The position numbers were made by a program, and so were the translations under genes. Under the pieces are notes generated by a model. That model made no database searches and had not been told where the DNA came from. It worked only from the letters and a program-made list of their open reading frames with translations. Positions 56,376 through 64,000 of a DNA stretch of 64,000 nt are shown one piece after another; within the stretch, counting starts at the first letter, position 1, and every line of letters begins with the position of its first letter. Source of the stretch: Carnobacterium alterfunditum DSM 5972 (GTDB taxonomy: Bacteria; Bacillota; Bacilli; Lactobacillales; Carnobacteriaceae); the NCBI RefSeq assembly GCF_000744115.1, contig NZ_JQLG01000004.1:1834190-1898189 (forward strand). The letters run 5' to 3'.

Positions 56376-57959
56376 ATGGAAGATTATTTAAAAAAGGAAG
56401 TAGAGTCGCGAAAGACATTTGCAATTATTTCCCATCCGGATGCGGGGAAAACGACGATCACTGAGCAGCTGTTGTTATTTGGTGGAGCAATTCGTCAAGC
56501 TGGCACGGTAAAAGGAAAAAAAACAGGGAAATTTGCTAAATCAGATTGGATGGAAATTGAAAAACAACGTGGAATTTCTGTTACCAGTTCGGTTATGCAA
56601 TTTGATTATAAGGATAAAAGAATCAATATTTTAGATACACCAGGACATGAAGATTTTTCTGAAGATACTTACCGTACACTAATGGCGGTCGATAGCGCAG
56701 TGATGGTCATTGACAGTGCAAAAGGTATCGAACCCCAAACAAAAAAACTATTTAAAGTTTGTCGCATGCGTGGCATTCCAATTTTCACGTTCATTAATAA
56801 ATTAGACCGCGATGGAAGAGAGCCGTTAGATTTATTAGAAGAATTAGAAGAAGTTTTAGAAATTGATTCTTATCCGATGAACTGGCCGATTGGTATGGGT
56901 AAAGGATTATTAGGACTTTACGATAACTACAATAAAACAATTGAGATCCATCGTCCTGAAATTAACGGCTTAGATGGACAGAAGGTCATAAAATTGAATG
57001 AGGCTGGGGAAATCGAAGGAGATCATCCTATTAAAGCGTCAAGTTTATATTCGCAAGCTTTAGATGACATCGAGTTGTTGAATGAAGCTGGAAATGAATT
57101 TTCAGAAGAGAAGATTGCTTCGGGTAAACTTACCCCTGTATTCTTTGGATCAGCATTAACCAATTTTGGAGTAGAAACCTTTTTAAATACCTTTATCAAT
57201 TTTGCACCAAGCCCGACAGCTCATACGACAACGAGTGGTGAAAAAATAGAACCAACGACAAATGAATTTTCTGGTTTTATTTTTAAAATCCAAGCTAATA
57301 TGAATCCTGCCCATCGAGACCGGATCGCTTTTGTGCGTATATGTTCAGGAACGTTTGACCGCGGAATTGATGTTACATTAGCGAGAACAAACAAAAGAAT
57401 AAAATTATCAAATTCAACTCAATTTATGGCTGAAACCCGTGAAGTTGTACAGCATGCTGTTGCAGGAGATATTATAGGGCTTTATGACACTGGTAATTTC
57501 CAAATTGGCGATACAATTTTTGAGGGAAAATTAAATGTGGAATATGAAAAACTTCCTCAATTTACTCCGGAAATGTTTATGAAAGTGAATGCTAAAAATG
57601 TGATGAAACAGAAATCATTTCATAAAGGTGTGCAACAATTAGTTCAAGAAGGTGCCATTCAACTGTATAAAACGTTCCATACGGAAGATTATATCATTGG
57701 GGCAGTTGGGCAATTACAATTTGAGGTATTTCAATACCGTATGTTAAACGAATACAAATCAGAAACCATTATGACCCCTATGGGAAATAAAATTGCCCGT
57801 TGGATCAAACCTGAAGATCTGGACGAAAATATGTCTTCAAGTCGTAATTTACTGGTACGTGATCGTTTCGGGAATCCCTTATTCTTATTTGAAAATCAAT
57901 TTGCATTGCGTTGGTTTGCCGATAAATACCCAGATGTCGAATTAACGTCATTATTATAA
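56376..57959 (+). CDS. prfC: Peptide chain release factor 3
   Basis: RF3 is a GTPase that recycles RF1/RF2 from the ribosome after termination. The 527-residue protein has the G1 motif [10 protein letters not shown] near residue 20, G3 DTPGHEDF, and G4 NKLDRDG. Domains II and III follow. The length and the [22 protein letters not shown] effector region are typical. Start ATG 56376; the ribosome binding site is weak (GAGGGATAA). A long terminator follows. Confidence 0.96.
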   Translation: MEDYLKKEVESRKTFAIISHPDAGKTTITEQLLLFGGAIRQAGTVKGKKTGKFAKSDWMEIEKQRGISVTSSVMQFDYKDKRINILDTPGHEDFSEDTYRTLMAVDSAVMVIDSAKGIEPQTKKLFKVCRMRGIPIFTFINKLDRDGREPLDLLEELEEVLEIDSYPMNWPIGMGKGLLGLYDNYNKTIEIHRPEINGLDGQKVIKLNEAGEIEGDHPIKASSLYSQALDDIELLNEAGNEFSEEKIASGKLTPVFFGSALTNFGVETFLNTFINFAPSPTAHTTTSGEKIEPTTNEFSGFIFKIQANMNPAHRDRIAFVRICSGTFDRGIDVTLARTNKRIKLSNSTQFMAETREVVQHAVAGDIIGLYDTGNFQIGDTIFEGKLNVEYEKLPQFTPEMFMKVNAKNVMKQKSFHKGVQQLVQEGAIQLYKTFHTEDYIIGAVGQLQFEVFQYRMLNEYKSETIMTPMGNKIARWIKPEDLDENMSSSRNLLVRDRFGNPLFLFENQFALRWFADKYPDVELTSLL

Positions 57960-57960
57960 A

Positions 57961-58008
57961 AAAACAAACCATTCTATTTTAATTTAGAATGGTTTGTTTT
58001 TTTTTTTT
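57961..58008 (+). terminator. Terminator after prfC
   Basis: AAACCATTCTA (to about 57976) pairs with TAGAATGGTTT (from 57985), flanked by A-runs and followed by a long T tract. The IS5-family element begins just after it. Confidence 0.9.
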
Positions 58009-58011
58009 ATT

Positions 58012-58868
58012 AGGTTGTGTCTTAAAACTATTTGGTTAAGAGAAAAATAGCTGCTATATATACAAAGGCTAAGTAGGACGTTGCGAGTTTATCATAACGT
58101 GTCGCGATATGACGGAAATGCTTTAACTTATTAAAGAAACACTCCACCAAATGACGTTCTTTATATAGCCACCAATCAACAGTCCAAGGTTCTTTTGTAT
58201 TTTTCTTTGGTGGAATGGTATAAGTCGCATCGTGATTCGTCACATAAGTCCGAATGTCTAAAGAACCGTATGCACGATCGCCAATAACATTACTGCCTTG
58301 TATTTCAACGTGTTGAAGAACTTCAATAGCGAGAACACTATCATGGAGATTTCCACCTGATAGCTGAAAATATAATGGATTTCCTAATCCGTCTACGATG
58401 ACATGTATTTTTGTTGTGTGCCCACCACTGCTTTTACCGATATGTTGCGAGATGACAGAATTTAGCCCCCTTTTTTTACACCGGCACTCTGCTGATGCGC
58501 CGTTACAACGGTTGAATCGATACTCAAGTTTTCGTAATCTGCTTCATAATTCAACGTAATAAAAAGGGATTCAAGTAAACCAGTATCACGCCATAAACAA
58601 AAGCGGCTATAGACCGTTTTCCATGATCCGTAACGTTCTTTTGGCAGATCTCGCCAAGCAGCACCGCTTCTAGCAATCCATAAAACAGCATTGAACATTA
58701 TACGATTGCTTTTAGGTGGTCTACCTGTGTGATATTCGGGAAACAGATTTTTGATTTGATTCCACTGCACATCAGTCAGCTCATAACGTTCAATACTCAT
58801 CATGATCACTCCTGTTTTCTTTTATTATACCGAAAATCAGGATGGCAGTCAGTTTTCAGACACGCCCT
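58012..58868 (-). mobile_element. IS5-family insertion sequence
   Basis: Ends carry an imperfect 18-base inverted repeat: AGGTTGTGTCTTAAAACT at 58012-58029 and, inverted, AGGGCGTGTCTGAAAACT at 58851-58868 (15 of 18 identical). Length is about 857 bases with a two-frame transposase. Target duplication was not resolved. Confidence 0.8.
58028..58803 (-). CDS. IS5-family transposase, two frames joined by -1 slip
   Basis: The first frame starts at ATG 58803 (or 58800) behind AGGAGT, and reads IERYELTDVQWNQIKNLFPE through STVVTAHQQSAGVKKGG, stopping near 58460. The slip site is seven A followed by five G on the minus strand (58466-58477). In the -1 frame the protein continues through HTTKIHVIVDGLGNPL and VIGDRAYGS (a DDE Asp) to WTVDWWLYKERHLVECFFNKLKHFRHIATRYDK, ending at 58028. 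This is the usual ISL2-like arrangement of IS5 relatives, in which a frameshift makes the full enzyme. Confidence 0.88.
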
Positions 58869-58930
58869 AATTAAAAGGAAAAATATTTTTTTGGGAAAAT
58901 CACTTGAAATAAAGTTGTTCACTATAAAAG

Positions 58931-59212
58931 TCAGTCTTCAATAGGTACAGAAAGTTCAACAATATGTGGAGCATGTAGAATATCAACATTTTCTAAAGTT
59001 GCTTCAAGGATACTTTCTAATACAAAACTGATTTCCGCATTCTTTATATTACGGTTTTTATTTAGTAAAAGAACATCTTTATGTGTTGCAGCACCTGAAT
59101 AGATAATTGTTGTCGGACCTAAAGAAAAAACTTTCACAAAATTTGCATCAGTATTCTCTAGTTGTTCCATCACAAGATCAGAATGATTATTCGTAACATC
59201 TATTAGTTTCAT
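58931..59212 (-). CDS. DUF1827 protein
   Basis: A 93-residue cytoplasmic protein (KLIDVTNNHSDLVMEQLENTDANFVKVFSLGPTTIIYSG) of the DUF1827 family, found in Lactobacillales and often near clpE. No function is known. Start ATG 59212 with AGAGGTGAAAG on the minus strand. It lies downstream of clpE in the same direction, with a clpE terminator between. Confidence 0.8.
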   Translation of the reverse strand: MKLIDVTNNHSDLVMEQLENTDANFVKVFSLGPTTIIYSGAATHKDVLLLNKNRNIKNAEISFVLESILEATLENVDILHAPHIVELSVPIED

Positions 59213-59502
59213 AATCTTTCACCTCTTTTTATACCGGTTAGGTTACATACATTATATAATTAAAAACGGAACAATTCAAAGCATTTCAACTGCCCGGCAC
59301 TTACTTAAGTGAAAACGATAAGAAAAATAAATGTAATTTAAAGCAGCAACAACTTAGTATGACAGATATGAATCAGCCAAAACTGAGTGAAATAGTTCAA
59401 ATGGTACGCATAACTATACTGAATATTATTATTATTTAGGATAAGTTTATTTTAAGAGAAGTAGTGACCAAAATAATCTAGTCATTAGTTCAGTGATTTG
59501 CC
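59213..59502 (-). other. Non-coding gap between clpE and DUF1827
   Basis: No open frame of note on either strand. The stretch is AT-rich and holds only the DUF1827 ribosome binding site at its left edge; the clpE terminator begins at 59503. Confidence 0.5.
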
Positions 59503-59552
59503 AAAAAGATAGCACTCCATCAAGATATTTTTATCTTTATTGGAGTACTGTC
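59503..59552 (-). terminator. Terminator of clpE
   Basis: On the minus strand GACAGTACTCCA and TGGAGTGCTATC (plus 59541-59552 and 59508-59519) pair with two mismatches and are followed by TTTTT. An inner stem AAGATA/TATCTT adds stability. Confidence 0.75.
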
Positions 59553-59567
59553 TCTATATTTTAAAAT

Positions 59568-61811
59568 TTAATTTTCGGTATCGGGTTCTTCCTTTAATCC
59601 AGTAGGAGATCCTGCTGAGATAATTTCTTTTGCCTCTACAACAATGTTCCCTTCATCGTTTGTTTTTGCAATCAATTCTTTTACAGAAGGGTAATCAAGA
59701 TAGAAATCTGCAATTCGATCTTCAATTTGTTCTTGAATAACACGTCGCAAAGGACGCGCGCCTAATTTTGGATCATAGCCTAATTCGACTAGTTTTTCTT
59801 TAGCAGAAGGTTCTACTTCGATTGTTATACCTTGATGTTCGAGCATATCATTTACATCCTTTATCAATAAATCGACAATAAATAATAAGTTTTCTTTTGT
59901 AAGAGAATTGAATTCAACGATTCCATCAAAACGGTTTATAAATTCTGGTTTGAAGTAATCTGTTAAATGATTCAATATGGATTTTTGTGTACCAGAAGCG
60001 GTGGCACCAAAACCTACGCTAGCTTCTATATCACTCGTACCAGCATTGCTTGTCATAATGATAATAGTATCTTTAAAACTAACTGTACGGCCTTGGGCAT
60101 CCGTTAATCTGCCATCGTCAAGGATTTGTAGAAACATATGCAACACATCAGGGTGAGCCTTTTCAACTTCATCTAATAAAATGATACTGTAAGGATTGTG
60201 ACGAACTTTTTCGGTAAGTTGACCTGCTTCTTCATAGCCAATATACCCAGGAGGAGAACCAATTAATTTAGAAACACTGTGTTTTTCCATATATTCACTC
60301 ATATCAAATCGAATATAGGCTTCTTTGTTCCCAAATAGTTCTAATGCTAGTTGTTTAGCTAATTCAGTTTTCCCAACACCAGTAGGGCCGATGAAAAGGA
60401 AAGAACCAATTGGACGGCTTTTATTATTGAACCCAACACGGCTTCTGCGTATCGCCCTAGAAACTTTGTCGATTGCTTCATCTTGTCCAATAACATGCTT
60501 TTTAAGATCTTGTCCCAAGTTCCGTAATTGTGTTTGCTCTTTTTCTTTTAAATCTCCTACAGGAATATTTGTCTTCATTTCAATAATTTCGATCATATCC
60601 TGCTCAGTTACTGTAGGCTCATCTGAATCAGGATTTTGTTGATCTCTCATGGTAGAGAATTTTTTAGCCTGATCACGATAAAAAGCCGCTTTTTCATAAT
60701 CTTCTTGTTGTAAAGCTAGTTGTTTTTGTTGAGCAGCTTCTGCAATTTTATCCTCCAATTGTTTCGGATCAACAACTTGTATCGTTAAATTCTTTTTAGA
60801 ACCCGATTCATCTAACAAATCAATCGCTTTGTCGGGCAAAAAACGATCTTGAATGTAACGGTTAGATAAGCTAACGGCGCTCTTAATAGCTTCATCCGTG
60901 TAATGAACATGATGGTAATCTTCGTATTTTTTTTGGAGACCTTGAAGAATAGTAATAGTTTCTTCAACGGATGGTTCACTAACACGTACGGGCTGCATAC
61001 GACGCTCCAAAGCAGCATCTTTTTCAATCGTGCGGTACTCTTTTAACGTTGTTGCCCCGACCATTTGCATTTCACCGCGTGCAAGAGCTGGTTTAAGCAT
61101 ATTGCCAGCATCCATACTGCCTTCCGCACTTCCGGCTCCAACAATTTCGTGGACTTCATCAATAAACAAAATTATTTGTGGATTTTTCTTTAATTCATCC
61201 ATTAATTGTTTCATACGTTCTTCAAACTGACCACGTATGCCCGTTCCTTGAACTAAGGAAGCAACGTCTAGTCGAATGACTTCCTTACTTAATAATTTTT
61301 GAGGCACATCACCATCAACGATTTTTTGTGCTAAACCTTCAACAACTGCCGTTTTACCAACACCAGGTTCACCTGTCAATACAGGATTATTTTTAGTCCG
61401 GCGATTTAGAATTTCAATCACTCGTTCAATTTCCTTATCGCGTCCAATGACTGGATCTATAGCCCCTGTTCGTGCTAAATCGGTTAAATTCGTTCCATAT
61501 TCACCTAAAAGTCCAGGCTTTTTATTTATAGGCGGCTGACCTCCAGAACCCTTTTGAGTGGGAGGGACGCTTGAATTATTTTGTTGTGAGTTGTTATTTT
61601 GAGGATTTTGCATGGAACGGAAAAATTGATCTAAATTACCGAAACCAAAAGGATCTTGTGGTGATCGATTATTTCTGATCTCGCCATGATTTTGAGCATC
61701 TTTTATAAGTTGGTAACAATTTTGACAAACATCCAATTGACCTTTTTGGCCATTCATATTGGTGTATAAATGGATAGTTGCTTCACGTTGATTGCAATTT
61801 TGACATAACAT
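59568..61811 (-). CDS. clpE: ATP-dependent protease ATPase ClpE
   Basis: HSP100 ATPase of 747 residues that unfolds damaged proteins for ClpP. The N-terminal zinc finger has Cys3, Cys6, Cys29 and Cys32, the mark of ClpE, followed by an Asn/Gln-rich linker in place of the ClpC N domain. AAA1 has GEPGVGKTA, a UVR-like coiled segment ([18 protein letters not shown]) lies between, and AAA2 has [12 protein letters not shown]. Two CtsR-type operators overlap its promoter, so heat and stress should induce it. It joins Spx, MecA and SpxH in the window as a protein quality control theme. Confidence 0.96.
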   Translation of the reverse strand: MLCQNCNQREATIHLYTNMNGQKGQLDVCQNCYQLIKDAQNHGEIRNNRSPQDPFGFGNLDQFFRSMQNPQNNNSQQNNSSVPPTQKGSGGQPPINKKPGLLGEYGTNLTDLARTGAIDPVIGRDKEIERVIEILNRRTKNNPVLTGEPGVGKTAVVEGLAQKIVDGDVPQKLLSKEVIRLDVASLVQGTGIRGQFEERMKQLMDELKKNPQIILFIDEVHEIVGAGSAEGSMDAGNMLKPALARGEMQMVGATTLKEYRTIEKDAALERRMQPVRVSEPSVEETITILQGLQKKYEDYHHVHYTDEAIKSAVSLSNRYIQDRFLPDKAIDLLDESGSKKNLTIQVVDPKQLEDKIAEAAQQKQLALQQEDYEKAAFYRDQAKKFSTMRDQQNPDSDEPTVTEQDMIEIIEMKTNIPVGDLKEKEQTQLRNLGQDLKKHVIGQDEAIDKVSRAIRRSRVGFNNKSRPIGSFLFIGPTGVGKTELAKQLALELFGNKEAYIRFDMSEYMEKHSVSKLIGSPPGYIGYEEAGQLTEKVRHNPYSIILLDEVEKAHPDVLHMFLQILDDGRLTDAQGRTVSFKDTIIIMTSNAGTSDIEASVGFGATASGTQKSILNHLTDYFKPEFINRFDGIVEFNSLTKENLLFIVDLLIKDVNDMLEHQGITIEVEPSAKEKLVELGYDPKLGARPLRRVIQEQIEDRIADFYLDYPSVKELIAKTNDEGNIVVEAKEIISAGSPTGLKEEPDTEN

Positions 61812-61866
61812 TTAAACACAACCTTTCATTTAGTAGGTTAGTAAATCAAATAAAATTAAATAAATG

Positions 61867-61924
61867 ATTGACCATTACTGACCTTTCTAGTTATCATTAT
61901 ACACTGACCTTTTTTGACTTTCAA
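61867..61924 (-). promoter_or_regulatory. clpE promoter with two CtsR operators
   Basis: On the minus strand TTGAAA (plus 61919-61924) and TATAAT (plus 61896-61901) are 17 bases apart. A CtsR-type direct heptad repeat lies on each side: GTCAAAAAAGGTCA around plus 61904-61918, and GGTCAGTAATGGTCAAT around plus 61867-61885, close to the consensus GGTCAAANANNGGTCAAA. The first overlaps the -35 to -10 spacer, the second the start region. Confidence 0.8.
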
Positions 61925-62149
61925 GTAATTGGTACTATAATTTTTTGTTTTTTTGAATTAAACTGATTATGATCAAGTTAGTTAAAACATTAGTAAAGGC
62001 CTGAATGATTCATACTTTTAAAAAAAATAATAATTGGTGCATTTTTCACTTCTTTCAGGTCATTAGTTTGTTAGGTTTACTTATTTTACTTCAAATTTCC
62101 AAGTCACTTATTTTTTTGTCAGAAAATTAAGATTTTTAGGCATACTAAC
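61925..62149 (+). other. AT-rich gap before the IS1380-family element
   Basis: No gene or clear structure is seen between the clpE promoter and the left end of the insertion sequence. Confidence 0.5.
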
Positions 62150-63592
62150 CCCTTGAAATTAGCCTTTTTTTTAAAACTATTCCATTAGGTGTGAGTGTTA
62201 CTGCCATTTGAAATGCTGAATATTCCGCAAGATTTTATGGAAAAGTTCATGGTAAACGTGATAGGAACTGAGTTTTAAAAAGGTTTTTCGTCCAGAATGA
62301 ACAAGTTTACCCGCTACTTTAAATAAGAGCAAACGAATAGTTGAAACTTGAAAACCTTTGGTTTCTTTCGTAAAACAAAGAGTACGCATAAAATTGACGA
62401 TGTTGTAAGCTAGTACACTCACCATCATACGTGCATGATTTTCTAAAAAACGAGGACTGTTGGTTTTATCGAAATAAAATCCATTTTTGGCCTCTTTAAT
62501 GTAATTTTCCATGGTGCCTCTTTTAGAATAGGTTTGAAAGACCGCTTCTGCAGAAAGGTTCTCTGATAAATTGGTTATGATAAATTCATGTCGAGTAATC
62601 AATTCGGTTGCTTCGCGCGTAGATTTAATACAAATTCTTCGTGGATGTGTCCAGCTCTTCGCTTGATAGAGTGTAGAAGCGTAGTGAACTTCTTTTTTAT
62701 CCCAATCCTGCTGGTCATTTATAGATACAAATTGCTCAGCGATTTTTCCTAAGTTGCGATTCGATTTCAATCGAACAATATAAAAATTTTGACGTTTTTC
62801 ACACAGTTCATATAATTCAGGAGTTGCAAAACCACTATCTGCACGCACTAGAATAGAACTTACAGGTACGGTTTCTTGGTAATGGTCAAAAAGTGGTCGG
62901 ACAAAATCTGCAACACCATTGGATGTGTACACATTACCAGAACGAAGTTCTGCTTTCAAAAAGTCGCCAGTCAGACCTTCAAAGGCAACAAGTGGATGAT
63001 AGCCATTCGTTTGGTAATGGGCATTATAATTCGACTTCTCCTGATTGCCAAAGGTATCCGAATGTGTTGAGTCTAGATCAAAAATCATTTCAGTTGTATT
63101 ACGAGCAGTACGTACTTTATCAATCAGGATTTGATTGACTTCTTGTAATTGGGAAATGTTTTCTTGACTTAACCGATCCCATAAACGAGAAATAGACGGT
63201 TGTGAAGCGAGTTGCTCTTTAGCTAATAGACTCTGGAAAATGGGATCTTTTGATAAAACGTCAGCCGAAGAATCCGTTTGATATCCAGCAATCAATTGAA
63301 AAAGGATTTGTTCAATAATTGAATGATTAGCATGGTTATAGTAAAGTCGATCATCGTTAATAGTGAGGGTTTGTTTCAAAATGTTAGAGAAATTAATGGT
63401 GTGCATGAATTCCTTAACTAATATCAATCCGGAATCTGAGGATAAATTACCCCCAGAGTGAGATACCGTAATGTTTGAATTGAAAAGCAAACGATTTTCA
63501 TGTAAAGTTGCCATAGAGAGAACCCCTTTCTTTGGTTATGTTTAGTCGCTTTAACCATAGCAGATTGGGGTTCTTTTTGCACACCCAAAGGG
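62150..63592 (-). mobile_element. IS1380-family insertion sequence (ends approximate)
   Basis: The transposase gene at 62198-63514 defines the element. The ends are placed only roughly: CCTTGAAATT near 62151 and AAAGG near 63587-63591 look like CCTT-type termini in inverted orientation, but the repeats are weak and the target duplication could not be found. Confidence 0.55.
62198..63514 (-). CDS. IS1380-family transposase
   Basis: A 438-residue DDE transposase. Core parts are IFDLDSTHSDTFGNQEKSNYN with the first Asp, ILVRADSGFATPELYELCE with the second, and the Glu region in YSKRGTMENYIKEAKNGF. The N terminus (FNSNITVSHSGGNLSSDSG) is typical of IS1380 members. It appears full-length, so the element could be active. 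Start ATG 63514 with AAAGGGGTTCTC on the minus strand. Confidence 0.93.
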   Translation of the reverse strand: MATLHENRLLFNSNITVSHSGGNLSSDSGLILVKEFMHTINFSNILKQTLTINDDRLYYNHANHSIIEQILFQLIAGYQTDSSADVLSKDPIFQSLLAKEQLASQPSISRLWDRLSQENISQLQEVNQILIDKVRTARNTTEMIFDLDSTHSDTFGNQEKSNYNAHYQTNGYHPLVAFEGLTGDFLKAELRSGNVYTSNGVADFVRPLFDHYQETVPVSSILVRADSGFATPELYELCEKRQNFYIVRLKSNRNLGKIAEQFVSINDQQDWDKKEVHYASTLYQAKSWTHPRRICIKSTREATELITRHEFIITNLSENLSAEAVFQTYSKRGTMENYIKEAKNGFYFDKTNSPRFLENHARMMVSVLAYNIVNFMRTLCFTKETKGFQVSTIRLLLFKVAGKLVHSGRKTFLKLSSYHVYHELFHKILRNIQHFKWQ

Positions 63593-63684
63593 TGCTGAGA
63601 AAATTAACTCAAACTAGCGTTATAACAGTTTTTCCAGAGCGTTTTAGAAAAAGTATGAATTATTCAGGAAAGGAAGTCTTAATA

Positions 63685-63876
63685 ATGACCAGAGAAGAAT
63701 TACAAAATCAGCTGAAACAGTTGATCAAAGGCGATATTGATACAATGGCTATTGAAAAAAAAGATTTTATGACTTTTCGAGAAATTTGGATCAATCATGA
63801 AGAGAAAGAATCTATTATCGGAGAGGCTCTGCATAATGGAGATGTTATTTATCGGTATAGGTCAAATGGAAAGTAG
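63685..63876 (+). CDS. Small protein of unknown function
   Basis: A 63-residue acidic, soluble-looking protein (TREELQNQLKQLIKGDIDTM, ending IYRYRSNGK). ATG 63685 has AAGGAAG upstream; the frame stays open to 63532, but that extension overlaps the IS end and lacks a start site. I do not recognise the family. It sits just outside the IS1380-family element. The remaining 124 bases to the window edge contain no complete gene. Confidence 0.6.
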   Translation: MTREELQNQLKQLIKGDIDTMAIEKKDFMTFREIWINHEEKESIIGEALHNGDVIYRYRSNGK

Positions 63877-64000
63877 CATAGAATATTTAGAAAAAAATAG
63901 TTGTTAAAACAGAAAAAAAATGGTAGTCTTATAAGTTGTAAGGGCTATATCGAATGTTTTTGCTGAAAAGAATATTATTTACAGTCGAAACTGGATGGAG

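Noticed and set aside
63532-63684. 114-residue reading of the last gene from 63532
   Set aside because: The extension runs through the presumed end of the insertion sequence; ATG 63685 has its own ribosome binding site.

Overview
The window reads as a chromosome segment of a low-GC Gram-positive bacterium of the order Lactobacillales. The proteins and gene order fit Carnobacterium or a close relative best; this is an inference from protein resemblance and synteny, with no 16S rRNA in view. Supporting signs are Bacillus-like synteny blocks (polA-mutM-coaE-nrdR-dnaB-dnaI-thrS; infC-rpmI-rplT; spxA-mecA-coiA-pepF; relQ-nadK-rluD), ClpE with a DUF1827 neighbour, a tRNA-dependent (T-box) leader, and strong AGGAGG-type ribosome binding sites. 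No rRNA or tRNA gene, CRISPR array or prophage was seen.

Layout. 1-9.0 kb: DNA replication and repair (polA cut by the window edge, mutM, coaE, nrdR, dnaB, dnaI), then a T-box leader and thrS. 9.0-14.9 kb: an accessory, partly decaying stretch with a transposase orfA remnant, a DUF4332 gene with an atypical SDR, small membrane proteins, a Gfo/Idh/MocA oxidoreductase, a serine hydrolase pseudogene and a membrane protein interrupted by a stop. 15.0-17.5 kb: a TetR regulator coupled to a SulP anion transporter. 17.7-22.3 kb: a tightly packed redox cassette (NTF2-like protein, SDR, phytoene-desaturase-like flavoprotein, flavodoxin) followed by a TspO-like membrane protein. This cassette is the best candidate for an undescribed pathway. 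22.3-23.9 kb: the infC-rpmI-rplT operon with a ribosomal-protein leader. 24-38.4 kb: two tandem OppA lipoproteins, an M42 aminopeptidase, a HemY-like oxidase, a metallo-hydrolase with lipoate ligase, trpS, and oppBCDF.

38.4-51.2 kb: an IS30 element, then a proteolysis and stress-control block: spxA, mecA, coiA, pepF, a YjbH/SpxH-like adaptor, a frameshifted CYTH gene, relQ, nadK, an RluD-family pseudouridine synthase, mgtE, and a ComEC-like metallo-hydrolase with DUF3006. 51.2-58 kb: an acetyltransferase, a second M42 peptidase, an AI-2E family transporter, NADH oxidase, a membrane-anchored nuclease and prfC. 58-64 kb: an IS5-family element with a frameshift-type transposase, DUF1827, clpE behind two CtsR-type operators, an IS1380-family element, and a small unknown gene.

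Many themes connect: peptide uptake and cleavage (OppA x2, OppBCDF, PepF, two M42 enzymes), and Spx/Clp control (Spx, MecA, SpxH, ClpE). Most genes are ordinary housekeeping. The interest lies in the redox cassette, the broken genes, homopolymer frameshifts, and the regulatory leaders and operators.
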